A stretch of DNA of 64,000 nt from Pseudomonas antarctica (GCF_900624995.1 NZ_UYXQ01000010.1:51598-115597), one strand, 5' to 3'. Positions 18,663 through 28,253 are shown, counted from the first letter of the stretch. Notes: generated by a model not told the origin, from the sequence alone. Translations and numbers: made by a program.

Positions 18663-19373
18663 ATGGTTAACTGGCGTAACACAAGGCTCCCCAAACTGGA
18701 AGGTGAGAACAAGATCACCACTGTTTACGAAATGGTCATCAACCACACCTACCAGCTCGGATTTGAATACTGTTCTTTCACGATGAGTTCCCAAACACTA
18801 ACTAACCAAACAAAGCCCGTAAACCTAAACAACTATCCAAATGAATGGAACACACTTTATAACCAAGCGCATTTCTTTGACATAGATCCCGTAGTAGCCC
18901 ACTGCAAACGTAGTGTATTGCCGATTGTGTGGGAGGAAAAAGCGTTCAACGCCTCTCCGGACTTATGGGCGTTGGCCCAATCGTTCGGCGTGCACTTGGG
19001 ATGGAGTCAGGCAGTGCACGACTTCCAAGGGGTGTTCAGCATGTTGACCTTGGGCCGACGTACCGGCGAAGTCAGCCCTGAAGAGCTGTACGAGAAAGCC
19101 GGCCAGGTGCTATGGCTCTGTCATGCGATGCACGCGGTGATGGCACAAAAGTTTGCCGACAGGCCAGGCATCGCGCCCCCTTGCAAGCTGACGCCACGGG
19201 AAACAGAAGTCCTCAGATGGTCAGCCATGGGCAAGACTGCCTCGGACATTGCCACGATCCTGTGTCTGTCAGAGCGTACGGTGGGCTTCCATATCAGCAG
19301 TTGCCTCAAGAAGCTGGGGGTCAATAACAAGATCGCTGCCGTGCTCTGTGCCTCGAAAGCGGGGCTGTTTTAG
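18663..19373 (+). CDS. ppoR: LuxR-family solo with autoinducer-binding domain, PpoR-like
   Basis: The protein has 236 residues in two domains. The N-terminal AHL-binding domain keeps the conserved positions W, Y, D-P and W in NEWNTLYNQ…FDIDPVV…PIVW, plus the Gly in DFQGVFSM. The C-terminal GerE-type HTH (LTPRETEVLRWSAMGKTASDIA) keeps the invariant Glu, Leu and Gly. No luxI synthase is nearby, so it is a solo. From memory, P. putida PpoR, which binds 3-oxo-AHLs, sits beside the mscL-fpr genes, so the symbol is given by context. ATG 18663 has GGAGAG 7 bases upstream; the frame extends further up but without a signal. Its own leader carries a perfect dyad. Confidence 0.8.
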   Translation: MVNWRNTRLPKLEGENKITTVYEMVINHTYQLGFEYCSFTMSSQTLTNQTKPVNLNNYPNEWNTLYNQAHFFDIDPVVAHCKRSVLPIVWEEKAFNASPDLWALAQSFGVHLGWSQAVHDFQGVFSMLTLGRRTGEVSPEELYEKAGQVLWLCHAMHAVMAQKFADRPGIAPPCKLTPRETEVLRWSAMGKTASDIATILCLSERTVGFHISSCLKKLGVNNKIAAVLCASKAGLF

Positions 19374-19541
19374 CTAACCCCGAATCACTGCATGTAATCC
19401 CACCTAAAAAAAAGTAACATTTACGCCCAATTCTGAGTGTTGATGCAGCCCCACCGGGAGTGCCTCGCAGTTCGCTCAGATGGTTGCGCCGGTTGCCAGC
19501 ACCCGCCCAACGCCCATCGATGACCCAGAGCCTGCCCCGCC

Positions 19542-20666
19542 ATGCCCCTGCTTGACAGCCCCTTCGCCCAGCTCGATCTGATCCGCCAGCCAGAGCAACA
19601 CAACGACCCGCTACAGGCCTTCGATGCCGCTGACGAGTACCTGCTCAGCCATTTGGCCAGCCAACAACCCACCGCCTCTACCCGTGTACTGGTGCTCAAT
19701 GACAGCTTTGGTGCGCTGGCGGCCAGCCTTGAAGGCCAGGTGCAACTCACCTCAAGTGGCGATTCATTTCTCGCAGCCCTTGGCCTTGAGAAAAACCTGG
19801 TACGCAACGGCAAGGCGTTTGATGCGCTAGCGTTTATACCTGCCAGCCAGGTGCCGGTGGGCCCGTTTGACCGCGTACTGATCCGCGTACCCAAAACCCT
19901 GGCGCTGTTGGAAGAGCAGTTGATCCGTCTGCAAGGGCAATTGGCACCGGGCGCCGAAGTGATCGCCGGGGCGATGGTCAAGCATCTGCCACGGGCGGCA
20001 GGCGAGTTGCTGGAGCGTTACATCGGGCCGATGCACGCGTCCCTCGCGGTAAAAAAAGCCCGCCTGCTGATCGCGACCGCAGAGACTCGCCCAACCGCCG
20101 TCTCGCCCTACCCCACCCGTTACACCCTGGACACACCGAGCATCGAATTGCTCAACCACGCCAACGTGTTCTGCCGCGAAGGCCTGGACATCGGCACCCG
20201 CGCCTTCCTCCCGCACTTGCCGAAAAACCTGGGCAGCGCCCACGTGGCGGACTTGGGCTGCGGCAACGGTGTACTGGCGATCGCCAGCGCAATGCAAAAC
20301 CCAGACGCGCAGTACACACTGGTGGATGAGTCCTACATGGCGGTGCAATCGGCGCTTGAAAACTGGCAAGCCGCGCTCGGCGGGCGCGAAGTGACCGTAC
20401 GCGCCGACGATGGCCTGGCTGGGCAAGAAGCACACTCGTTGGACGTGGTGCTGTGCAACCCGCCATTCCACCAGCAACAGGTGGTCGGCGACTTCCTCGC
20501 CTGGCGCATGTTCCAACAGGCGCGCGAAGCGCTGGTGGTTGGCGGCGCCCTCTATATAGTCGGCAACCGTCACTTGGGTTATCACACCAAGCTGGCGCGC
20601 TTATTCCGCGGTGTCGAGCAAGTCGCTACCACGCCGAAATTCGTGATCCTCAAAGCGCGCAAATAA
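19542..20666 (+). CDS. rlmG: 23S rRNA (guanine-N2)-methyltransferase RlmG
   Basis: The enzyme uses SAM to methylate G1835 of 23S rRNA in E. coli. The 374 residues match RlmG length and show the duplicated RsmC/RlmG architecture. The N-terminal domain is degenerate. The C-terminal Rossmann domain has the SAM loop VADLGCGNGVLAIA and catalytic CNPPFHQQ. YIVGNRHLGY near the end is RlmG-like and separates it from RsmC. It starts at ATG 19542 without a strong Shine-Dalgarno. It is a single gene convergent with the cio operon. Confidence 0.9.
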   Translation: MPLLDSPFAQLDLIRQPEQHNDPLQAFDAADEYLLSHLASQQPTASTRVLVLNDSFGALAASLEGQVQLTSSGDSFLAALGLEKNLVRNGKAFDALAFIPASQVPVGPFDRVLIRVPKTLALLEEQLIRLQGQLAPGAEVIAGAMVKHLPRAAGELLERYIGPMHASLAVKKARLLIATAETRPTAVSPYPTRYTLDTPSIELLNHANVFCREGLDIGTRAFLPHLPKNLGSAHVADLGCGNGVLAIASAMQNPDAQYTLVDESYMAVQSALENWQAALGGREVTVRADDGLAGQEAHSLDVVLCNPPFHQQQVVGDFLAWRMFQQAREALVVGGALYIVGNRHLGYHTKLARLFRGVEQVATTPKFVILKARK

Positions 20667-20671
20667 AAAAA

Positions 20672-20725
20672 CCCTGCCGCTCTTGCGAGTGACAGGGCTG
20701 AAAAGCCGGGCCGCGAGGCCCGGAT
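20672..20725. terminator. Back-to-back hairpins between rlmG and the cio operon
   Basis: The first hairpin (CCCTG…CAGGG, ~20675-20697) follows rlmG and an A-run. The second (CCGGGCC-GCGA-GGCCCGG, ~20706-20722) reads on the minus strand as a GC stem followed by CTTTTC, fitting termination of the cio operon. Confidence 0.7.
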
Positions 20726-20732
20726 TGGGATG

Positions 20733-20900
20733 TCAGTGGGTGGTCAGGCCGGCCGCACTCATAAACATGCGCATCAAGCTGGCTACGACGAACAGGGCCA
20801 GCACGCTGGCGGTCCAAATCATCGCCAGCCACCCAAGGCGGCGCCACAACGGCTGTTTCTCGGCCTGTTCGATCTCGTGCAACGACGGTTTGCCGGACAT
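20733..20900 (-). CDS. DUF2474 small membrane subunit of the cio (bd-type) oxidase
   Basis: This 55-residue ORF was translated by eye: it begins MSGKPSLHEIEQAEK and has a single hydrophobic helix (WLAMIWTASVLALFVVASLM) after a basic WRR. DUF2474 proteins of this size follow cydB/cioB genes and are probably small accessory subunits, comparable to CydX. It starts 12 bases after the cioB stop with a GGAGG Shine-Dalgarno. Both the position and the pattern support it. Confidence 0.85.
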   Translation of the reverse strand: MSGKPSLHEIEQAEKQPLWRRLGWLAMIWTASVLALFVVASLMRMFMSAAGLTTH

Positions 20901-20912
20901 AAAACAACCCTC

Positions 20913-21920
20913 CTAGTGATAACCGTCTTCGTGGGTGACCTTGCCTCGGAACACGTAGTAGCTCCAAAAGGTGTAGCCCAGGATGAACGGGATAATGAAC
21001 AACGTGCCGACCAGCATGAAGCCCTGGCTTTGCGGCGGCGCGGCGGCGTCCCAGATGGAAACCGACGGCGGGATGATGTTCGGCCACAGGCTGATGCCCA
21101 GGCCACTGTAGCCAAGGAAAATCAGCACCAGCGTCAGCAGGAACGGCGTGTAGTGGGCATTACGTGCCACCGCGCGGATCAAACCGTACATGGTCACCAG
21201 CACCAGGATCGGCACCGGCAGGAACCAGAACAGGTTCGGCAGGGTGAACCAGCGCGAAGCGATTTCCGGATGCGCCAGCGGCGTCCACAGGCTGACGATA
21301 CCGATCACCGCCAACACCACGAAGGCCAAAGGCCGCGCCAGGTTGTGCATCTGCTCCTGCAACTTGCCTTCGGTCTTCATGATCAGCCACGTGCAGCCGA
21401 GCAAGGCATAGGCGATGACCAAAGCCACGCCGCAGAACATCGTGAACGGCGTGGCCCAGTCGAGCGAGCCACCGGCAAACTGGCGGTTGACCACCGGAAT
21501 GCCGTCGATAAACGCCCCCAGCGCCACGCCCTGAAAGAACGTCGCCGCGACAGAGCCGCCGATAAACGCCTTGTCCCACAGGTGACGCTTGTCGTCCTTG
21601 GCCTTGAAGCGAAACTCGAAGGCAACGCCACGGAAGATCAGCCCGATCAGCATCAGGATCAGCGGCAGGTACAACGCCGACAACACCACCGAATAGGCCA
21701 GCGGGAATGCGCCGAACAACGCTGCGCCTCCCAGAACCAGCCAGGTCTCGTTGCCGTCCCATACCGGGGCGACGGTGTTCATCATTACGTCACGGTCGAC
21801 TTTGCCGGGGATAAACGGAAACAGAATGCCGATACCCAGGTCGAAGCCATCCATCACCACGTACATCATGATGCCGAAGATGATGATCACAGCCCATATC
21901 AGCGGAAGATCAATACCCAT
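20913..21920 (-). CDS. cioB: Cyanide-insensitive terminal oxidase subunit II
   Basis: This 335-residue integral membrane protein of the CydB family has about 8-9 helices. The N-terminus MGIDLPLIWAVIIIFGIMMYV and DGFDLGIGILFPF are typical. It pairs with CioA to form a quinol oxidase of the bd family. I start at ATG 21920 after GGGAATTGAG; the upstream extension runs into cioA. cioA ends at 21922, so the genes nearly overlap and are translationally coupled. Confidence 0.95.
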   Translation of the reverse strand: MGIDLPLIWAVIIIFGIMMYVVMDGFDLGIGILFPFIPGKVDRDVMMNTVAPVWDGNETWLVLGGAALFGAFPLAYSVVLSALYLPLILMLIGLIFRGVAFEFRFKAKDDKRHLWDKAFIGGSVAATFFQGVALGAFIDGIPVVNRQFAGGSLDWATPFTMFCGVALVIAYALLGCTWLIMKTEGKLQEQMHNLARPLAFVVLAVIGIVSLWTPLAHPEIASRWFTLPNLFWFLPVPILVLVTMYGLIRAVARNAHYTPFLLTLVLIFLGYSGLGISLWPNIIPPSVSIWDAAAPPQSQGFMLVGTLFIIPFILGYTFWSYYVFRGKVTHEDGYH

Positions 21921-21921
21921 C

Positions 21922-23361
21922 TCAATTCCCCTTGTGCTGGATGTGGGCGTGGTCGTCATCGCTGCCATCATCGGCGGCGGACAACGGACGCGCCGGTGTA
22001 CGTTTCTGGCCGGGCCCACCGTGAGTAGGCTCGGAGCCCTCGTGAGTCTGAGGCCCTTTGCGCACCAGGCGCATCATGTAGCCCAGCCCTGCGCCAAACA
22101 GCGCGAAGTACACCACCACAAACAACACCAACGTGATCGTCATCTGCGCCAGGCTATGCCCGGACGATGCATCCGCCGTGCGCATCAGCCCATAGACCAC
22201 CCACGGCTGACGGCCGATTTCGGTGGTGAACCAACCGGCGAGAATCGCGATCAGGCCGGACGGGCCCATCCACAGCGCCAGGTACAGGAACGGCTTGGAC
22301 GTGTACATCTTGTCGCCGCGGCGCAGCCAAAGGCTGAAAATGCCGGTGAAGATCATCAGGAAACCCAGGCCGACCATGACCCGGAACGACCAGAACACAA
22401 TGGTCGAGTTGGGGCGGTCTTCAGGCGGAAACTCCTTGAGCGCCGGCACCTGTTTATCCAGGGAATGAGTGAGGATCAGGCTGCCAAGGTACGGGATCTC
22501 GACCGCGTATTTGGTTTTTTCAGCTTTCATGTCGGGCCAGCCGAACAGGATCAGCGGCGTCGGCTCGTTGCCGATGTTCTCCCAGTGGCCTTCAATCGCG
22601 GCGATTTTCGCCGGCTGGTGCTTGAGCGTGTTCAGGCCATGGAAGTCGCCGATCACCGCCTGGATAGGCGCCACGATCAGGGCCATCCACATCGCCATCG
22701 ACAACATGGTGCGGATTGCCGGGTTGTCCTTGCCGCGCAGCAAGTGCCAGGCCGCCGAGGAACCGACGAAGAACGCGGTGGCCACGAACGCCGCCGTGGC
22801 CATATGCGCCAGGCGATAAGGGAATGACGGGTTGAAGACCACGGCAAACCAATCCGTCGGTATCACGCGGCCGTCAACGATTTCAAAGCCCTGGGGCGTC
22901 TGCATCCAGCTGTTGGACGACAGGATCCAGAAAGTCGAGATCAACGTACCGACAGCGACCATCACGGTGGAGAAAAAGTGCAGCTTGCGCCCCACCTTGT
23001 TCCAGCCGAACAGCATTACCCCGAGGAAACCTGCCTCGAGGAAGAAGGCCGTGAGCACTTCGTACGTCAGCAACGGCCCGGTAACGGCGCCGGCGAAGTC
23101 CGAGAAGCGACTCCAGTTGGTGCCGAACTGGTAGGCCATGACCAAGCCCGAAACCACGCCCATGCCGAAGTTGACGGCAAAGATCTTCGACCAGAAATGG
23201 TAGAGGTCACGGTAGGTGTCGTTATGGGTCTTGAGCCACAAGCCTTCCAGCACCGCAAGGTAGCTGGCCAGGCCGATGGTGATCGCCGGGAACAGGATGT
23301 GGAATGAGATGGTGAACGCGAATTGAATTCGGGCGAGATCTAGCGCCTCCAAACCGAACAT
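21922..23361 (-). CDS. cioA: Cyanide-insensitive terminal oxidase subunit I
   Basis: The 479 residues hold the haem ligands of bd oxidases: His in FTISFHILFP near the N-terminus, His in YRLAHMATAA, and a later Met. It oxidises ubiquinol and reduces oxygen without proton pumping, and works in cyanide or low oxygen. The periplasmic Q-loop is short, as in the Cio branch rather than E. coli CydA, and the tail is hydrophilic and His/Asp-rich. I start at ATG 23361 (MFGLEALDLARIQF) with GGAAG upstream; the frame continues upstream without family similarity. A perfect Anr box lies 158 bases upstream. Confidence 0.95.
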   Translation of the reverse strand: MFGLEALDLARIQFAFTISFHILFPAITIGLASYLAVLEGLWLKTHNDTYRDLYHFWSKIFAVNFGMGVVSGLVMAYQFGTNWSRFSDFAGAVTGPLLTYEVLTAFFLEAGFLGVMLFGWNKVGRKLHFFSTVMVAVGTLISTFWILSSNSWMQTPQGFEIVDGRVIPTDWFAVVFNPSFPYRLAHMATAAFVATAFFVGSSAAWHLLRGKDNPAIRTMLSMAMWMALIVAPIQAVIGDFHGLNTLKHQPAKIAAIEGHWENIGNEPTPLILFGWPDMKAEKTKYAVEIPYLGSLILTHSLDKQVPALKEFPPEDRPNSTIVFWSFRVMVGLGFLMIFTGIFSLWLRRGDKMYTSKPFLYLALWMGPSGLIAILAGWFTTEIGRQPWVVYGLMRTADASSGHSLAQMTITLVLFVVVYFALFGAGLGYMMRLVRKGPQTHEGSEPTHGGPGQKRTPARPLSAADDGSDDDHAHIQHKGN

Positions 23362-23518
23362 AAGTCTTCCTCTGTCAGGTAATACCGGCTGCTGGCTGGG
23401 AGCCTGCACCCACTGCCCCCACGTATATGGAGTGCGGCGAATTTCAATTCGTTTCTTTTTTAACCAAACACGTAGGGAATCCGGCCTTTCAGCCGCCAGA
23501 ACAATCCCGGGGCTGGTT

Positions 23519-23532
23519 TTGATCTGGATCAA
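23519..23532. promoter_or_regulatory. Anr/FNR box upstream of cioAB
   Basis: TTGAT-CTGG-ATCAA is a perfect match to the Anr/FNR consensus TTGAT-N4-ATCAA. It lies in the 329-base gap between cioA and the divergent MFS gene. In P. aeruginosa, ANR represses cioAB, so the same control is expected here. The site could also serve the MFS gene. Confidence 0.75.
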
Positions 23533-23690
23533 GCATTGCTGAAAGAATAGTCCTATTTTGGCTGTAGGAAGGCGTGGTCTTTTGACGCGTGACAGCTTGC
23601 CTCAGCCGGGCCCCCAGCAAACCCTTGCAACTATTTGTTACAGCTTGATGCTAATCTCGCCATTCCCTCCGCACCTGATTTCCATTGCCG

Positions 23691-24929
23691 ATGCCTAGTG
23701 AACCTGCGTTGCTGTTGCGTCACCACCGCCCTTTCATCGCGTTCTGGCTGGCGCGGATCTTTACGGCCAGCGGCTTCCAGATGCTCACCGTGGCGATCGG
23801 CTGGAACCTCTACCAACTGACCGGAAATGTGCTGGACCTGGGCCTGGTCGGCCTGGTGGAATTCATACCGCGCGTGCTGTTCATGCTGCATACCGGGCAC
23901 GTGGCCGACCGCTATGAGCGGCGCAAGGTCGCCGCCCTCTGCCAGACCGTGCAGGCGTTGATTGCCCTGTCCCTGGCCATCGGCGGCCTGAGCGGCAACG
24001 TGACCCGCGAGATGATCTTTATCCTCGCCTTCCTGCTTGGCGCCGCGCGCTCGTTTGAAATGCCCACCACCCAGGCACTACTGCCGAGCATCGTACCCAG
24101 CGCGCTGTTCCCACGGGCGGTGGCCTCCTCGCAGTCGGCGCAGCAACTGGCGACCATCGTCGCACCGGCCCTCGGCGGCTTGCTGTATGCATTTGGCAGC
24201 GTGTGGGTGTATGGCCCGACAGTGGCGCTGTACCTGATCGCCTGCGTGCTAACCCTTAATCTGCCCGCCCGCCAGACCCCGCTGAACAAAGCCAAGGCAA
24301 CTATGGATTCGCTGCTGGCCGGGATTCGCTTTATTCGCAGCCGCCCGGACATCCTCGGCGCGATCTCCCTGGACCTGTTCGCCGTGCTGCTGGGCGGCGC
24401 CACCGCGTTGCTGCCGGTGTTCGCCAAAGACATTTTGCTGACTGGCGCCTGGGGCCTGGGCCTGCTGCGCTCGGCGCCGGCGGTGGGCGCTTTGTTGATG
24501 TCGTTGTGGCTGGCGCGGTTCTCGGTGGACCGCAAGGTCGGCCGCGTGATGTTCACCGCCGTCGGGGTGTTCGGCGTAGCGACCATCGCCTTCGGCCTGT
24601 CGACATCGTTCTGGTTCTCGCTGGCGGTGCTGGTAGTGCTGGGTGCAGCGGACATGATCAGCATGGTCATCCGCGCCTCGTTCGTGCAGTTGGAAACCCC
24701 GGATGAAATGCGCGGCCGGGTGAGTGCGGTCAACGGCCTGTTTATCGGCGCCTCCAATCAGTTGGGCGAATTCGAGTCGGGCATCACCGCCCACTGGTTC
24801 GGCACCGTGCCCGCCGTGGTCATGGGCGGGATCGGCACGCTGCTGGTGACGGGGGTGTGGATAAAACTGTTCCCTACCCTGGCCAATCGCGACCGTATGC
24901 ACGTACCGGTGGAAGAGGCAAAGCAATAA
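23691..24929 (+). CDS. MFS exporter, EntS/DUF894-type (MFS_3)
   Basis: The 412-residue inner membrane protein has 12 predicted helices. MFS signatures are FIAFWLARIFTASGFQM at the start, GHVADRYERRK in loop 2-3, and a central cytoplasmic loop followed by VFAKDILLTG. The family includes the enterobactin exporter EntS and macrolide-type pumps; the substrate cannot be told from sequence. No siderophore genes are nearby. I chose ATG 23691 over the TTG at 23685; neither has a clear Shine-Dalgarno. It is transcribed away from cioAB. Confidence 0.85.
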   Translation: MPSEPALLLRHHRPFIAFWLARIFTASGFQMLTVAIGWNLYQLTGNVLDLGLVGLVEFIPRVLFMLHTGHVADRYERRKVAALCQTVQALIALSLAIGGLSGNVTREMIFILAFLLGAARSFEMPTTQALLPSIVPSALFPRAVASSQSAQQLATIVAPALGGLLYAFGSVWVYGPTVALYLIACVLTLNLPARQTPLNKAKATMDSLLAGIRFIRSRPDILGAISLDLFAVLLGGATALLPVFAKDILLTGAWGLGLLRSAPAVGALLMSLWLARFSVDRKVGRVMFTAVGVFGVATIAFGLSTSFWFSLAVLVVLGAADMISMVIRASFVQLETPDEMRGRVSAVNGLFIGASNQLGEFESGITAHWFGTVPAVVMGGIGTLLVTGVWIKLFPTLANRDRMHVPVEEAKQ

Positions 24930-24964
24930 GCCCCGCCACCTAGTCTGGTGTTGGAATACAGCAA

Positions 24965-25055
24965 ATGTGGGCGCTGGCTTGCCTGCGATAGCGGTGGGTC
25001 AGCACCGTATTGATGGCTGCCCCACCGCTATCGAGGGCAAGCCCGGCTCCCACAT
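24965..25055. repeat. REPIN: inverted REP pair
   Basis: ATGTGGGCGCTGGCTTGCCTGCGATAGCGGTGGG is mirrored by CCCACCGCTATCGAGGGCAAGCCCGGCTCCCACAT with a ~20-base centre. It lies between convergent genes. The arms have a few mismatches. Confidence 0.88.
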
Positions 25056-25083
25056 GGGTGCTTCAGTGGTTTGAAGGCTTGCG

Positions 25084-27267
25084 CTACAGCACCTTATCCA
25101 GGGTGATGGGAAAGTCCCGTACCCGCCTGCCGGTGGCGTGATAAATCGCATTCGCCACCGCCGCCGCCACGCCGACTATGCCGATCTCGCCTACGCCCTT
25201 GGAACCCAAGGCGTTGACGGTCGCGTCATGTTCTTCGACAAAAATCACCTCAATGTCGCCGATATCGGCATTCACCGGTATGTGGTACTCGGCCAGGCTG
25301 TGGTTCATATAGCGGCCCAGTTGATGGTCGATCTGGGTTTCCTCATGCAACGCCATGCCAATGCCCCACACCACGCCGCCGAGAATCTGGCTACGGGCCA
25401 TCTTCGGGTTGACTACGCGCCCGGCCGCAATCGCGCTGACCACCCGGCTGACCTTAATGATGCCCAGGTCTTCGTCAACCCGAACTTCGACAAACACCGC
25501 CGAGTGCGTCGCCGAGGCGTAACCCTCGCGTTGCTTGCCCGGCTCGCTGTCAACCTGCACTTGCAAGGCGTCTTCGCCGCTGTCTTTAACCAGTTGCGCC
25601 AGCGATACACACACGTCACCGGTATGCAGTTGGCCGTCTTCAAAGCGCACCGCTTCAGCATCCTTAAATACCGGGTAAGTCTGCCGGGCGACTTTCAGCA
25701 GCTTGGCATTCAGAGCCTCGCACGCCTGCTGCACGGCGGTGCCGACAGACGACACGGTAAACGAGCCGCCCTGCAACGGCGCCGTGGGCAATGACGAGTC
25801 ACCCAGCAAAAAGCTAATGTCGGCCATCGGCACGCCGCTGGCTTGGGCGGCAATCTGGGTCATCACCGTGTAAGTGCCGGTGCCGATATCGGTGGTGGCG
25901 CTGCTCACGGTCAATTTGCCCTCGGCGTCGATGCGCGCCTTGGCGCTGGCCTTCATCTGTAACGCCTCCCACACGCCACCGGCCATGCCCCAGCCGATCA
26001 ACTGGTTGCCGTCACGCATGCTGCGCGGCTCCGGGTTGCGCTGGCCCCAGCCGAAGCGTTCGGCGCCTTCGCTGTAGCACTCACGCAGGGCTTTGCTCGA
26101 CCAGGGTTTATCTTCGTTCTGGTTGCGCTCGGCGTAGTTGATCAGGCGCAGTTGCACCGGGTCCATGCCCAGCGCACAGGCCAGTTCGTCCATGGCGCAT
26201 TCCAGGCCGATCACGCCCAACGCGGCGCCTGGCGCGCGCATATCCAGCGGGGTGAACACGTCCAGCGGGACCAGGTTGTAGGTCAACTGCACGTTGTCGC
26301 AGTGGTAAAGCATGCCGCTCCATTCCACCACGTGTTCGCTGAAATCTTCGAAACGTGAGGTCTGGCCAATCGCGGTGTGCCCCAATGCCAGCAGGCGGCC
26401 ATTAGCGGCGGCGCCCATCTGCAAGCGCTGCAAAGTGCGCGGGCGATAGCCGAAGGTGAACATCTGCTGCCGGGTCAGGGTTACGCGCACCGAACGCTTG
26501 AGCGCCAGCGCGGCCATCACTGCCAGGGGCAATTGGTACTGCGGGCGCAGGCCCGAGCCGAAGGCGCCACCGACGAACGCAGCAAAAATCCGCACCTGGC
26601 TTTTATCCAGGCCGAAGACCTTTTGCACATACGCCTGGCAGTTCTGCGGGCCTTGGGTCTTGTCGTGGATGTGCAGGGTGCCGTCCGGTTGATACAGCAC
26701 GGTACTGGCGTGGGGTTCCATCGGATTGTGGTGCTCGATGGGCGTGCTGTAGTGCACGTCGAGGCTGACGGCCGCAGTGGCCCACTCGGCCTGGAAGTTG
26801 CCGCGTGGCTTGGGGGGCGTTTGCGGCGATGGGTACGCCTGTTCCTGCAGGGCCACCAAGTCGGTTTCAAAGGCTTCGCTTGCATACTCGATCTCGACCA
26901 GAGAGCCGGCATGCCGCGCCAGCTCCAGATTATTGGCGATCACCAGGGCCAACGGTTGGCCGCTATAAAGGACGCAGTCGTTATACAGCGGGCGGAACGG
27001 CGCGCCATCCGCCGCATCGGCGTCAGCGAACGCGTCATCGTAGCTGGCGAGTTTGGGCCGGTTGAGATGATCAAGCACCATGACCACGCCCGGCAGTGCC
27101 AGCGCTTTGGAGGTATCGATCTTAACCACCCGGCCTCTCGCGATGGTGCTGGAGACCACGCTGCCATGCAGCAAGTCTTCGCCTGGAAACTCGCCGGCAT
27201 AACGTGCCTGGCCAGTCACTTTGAGCAGGCCGTCGACGCGGTCCATGGGTTTGCCGATAGCGGTCAT
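25084..27267 (-). CDS. Xanthine dehydrogenase-family aldehyde oxidoreductase, molybdopterin subunit (PaoC-like)
   Basis: This 727-residue large subunit binds the Mo-cofactor and performs hydroxylation of aldehydes or N-heterocycles. It is close in length to E. coli PaoC. Family motifs are FVGGAFGSGLRPQ, MRAPGAALGVIGLE and the catalytic Glu in GSKGVGEIG near the C-terminus. It is the third gene of a tight operon, overlapping the FAD subunit by 4 bases (ATGA). The Mo-cofactor form (MCD, as in PaoC) is inferred from the branch. The substrate is unknown; aromatic aldehyde detoxification is the best-studied role of this branch. Confidence 0.9.
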   Translation of the reverse strand: MTAIGKPMDRVDGLLKVTGQARYAGEFPGEDLLHGSVVSSTIARGRVVKIDTSKALALPGVVMVLDHLNRPKLASYDDAFADADAADGAPFRPLYNDCVLYSGQPLALVIANNLELARHAGSLVEIEYASEAFETDLVALQEQAYPSPQTPPKPRGNFQAEWATAAVSLDVHYSTPIEHHNPMEPHASTVLYQPDGTLHIHDKTQGPQNCQAYVQKVFGLDKSQVRIFAAFVGGAFGSGLRPQYQLPLAVMAALALKRSVRVTLTRQQMFTFGYRPRTLQRLQMGAAANGRLLALGHTAIGQTSRFEDFSEHVVEWSGMLYHCDNVQLTYNLVPLDVFTPLDMRAPGAALGVIGLECAMDELACALGMDPVQLRLINYAERNQNEDKPWSSKALRECYSEGAERFGWGQRNPEPRSMRDGNQLIGWGMAGGVWEALQMKASAKARIDAEGKLTVSSATTDIGTGTYTVMTQIAAQASGVPMADISFLLGDSSLPTAPLQGGSFTVSSVGTAVQQACEALNAKLLKVARQTYPVFKDAEAVRFEDGQLHTGDVCVSLAQLVKDSGEDALQVQVDSEPGKQREGYASATHSAVFVEVRVDEDLGIIKVSRVVSAIAAGRVVNPKMARSQILGGVVWGIGMALHEETQIDHQLGRYMNHSLAEYHIPVNADIGDIEVIFVEEHDATVNALGSKGVGEIGIVGVAAAVANAIYHATGRRVRDFPITLDKVL

Positions 27268-28253
27268 GGGCGTTCTCCTGCCGTCGCGGCGTCGCTCAGG
27301 GCACGGATAATCCCGCGGCGCGCCAGCTTGATCTTGAAGCCGTTGTGTTCCAGCGGTTCGGCGTCTTGCAGCAAGGCGTCGGCAGCGTTGCTGAAGGTTT
27401 CACGGCTCACCGTCTGACCAATCAGTGAGGCTTCCACTGCACGGTCACGCCAGGGTTTGTGCGCCACGCCGCCCAAGGCCAGGCGGGCGTCGATGATTTG
27501 ATCGCCGTCCAGTTCGAGGGCGGCGGCGACGCAGACCAAGGCGAAGGCGTAGGACGCACGGTCGCGGATTTTCAGGTAATGGCTGTGACTGGCCAACTGG
27601 TCGGCGGGCAGTTCGATGGCGGTGATCAACTCATCATCAGCCAGCAGGTTGTCGCGCTGCGGCGTGTCGCCGGGCAGTCGGTGGAAGTCGGCAAACTCGA
27701 TGACCCGTGCGCCGCCACGCCCCTCTACATGCACCCGCGCCGCCAGTGCTGCCAGGGCTACGCACATATCCGAAGGGTGCGTGGCCACGCAGTGTTCGCT
27801 GGCGCCGAGGATCGCGTGAATGCGGTTCAAGCCGGTGCGCGCCGGGCAGCCGCTGCCGGGTTCGCGCTTGTTGCAGGGCACGCTGGCGTCATAGAAGTAG
27901 TAGCAACGGGTACGCTGTAACAAGTTGCCGCCGGTACTGGCCATGTTGCGCAGTTGCGGCGAGGCGCCGGCCAGGATTGCCTGGGACAGTAACGGGTAAC
28001 GCTGTTCAATCAACGGGTGCCAGGCCAGGTCGGCATTGCTCACTAACGCGCCGATCAGCACGCCGCCACTGGCGGTTTGTTCAACGCTTTTGAGCGGCAG
28101 GCCGGTGATATCGATCAGGTGTTCGGGGCGGCTGATGTTTTCTTTCATCAGGTCCAGCAGGTTGGTGCCACCGGCGATAAAGCGTGACGCCGCGCTGCTC
28201 AGGTGCACGGCCTCGTGCACATCGGCCGGCTTGCTGTACTGGAAGGGGTTCAT
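27264..28253 (-). CDS. FAD-binding subunit of the aldehyde oxidoreductase (PaoB-like)
   Basis: The 329-residue CO-dehydrogenase-flavoprotein-type subunit has the FAD motif RFIAGGTNLLDLMK near the N-terminus and GGNLLQRTRCYYFYD in the middle. The middle region also contains Cys residues in RCYYF, PCNK, GSGCPAR and SEHCVA. These correspond to the extra [4Fe-4S] cluster loop of PaoB and 4-hydroxybenzoyl-CoA reductase-type subunits. It transfers electrons from the iron-sulfur subunit to an acceptor. It overlaps both neighbours by 4 bases, implying translational coupling. Confidence 0.9.
   Translation of the reverse strand: MNPFQYSKPADVHEAVHLSSAASRFIAGGTNLLDLMKENISRPEHLIDITGLPLKSVEQTASGGVLIGALVSNADLAWHPLIEQRYPLLSQAILAGASPQLRNMASTGGNLLQRTRCYYFYDASVPCNKREPGSGCPARTGLNRIHAILGASEHCVATHPSDMCVALAALAARVHVEGRGGARVIEFADFHRLPGDTPQRDNLLADDELITAIELPADQLASHSHYLKIRDRASYAFALVCVAAALELDGDQIIDARLALGGVAHKPWRDRAVEASLIGQTVSRETFSNAADALLQDAEPLEHNGFKIKLARRGIIRALSDAATAGERP

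Noticed and set aside
20730..22028. Plus-strand ORF of 432 codons opposite cioB
   Set aside because: Shadow of the cioB and DUF2474 genes; the composition is His/Gln/Arg-rich and non-protein-like.
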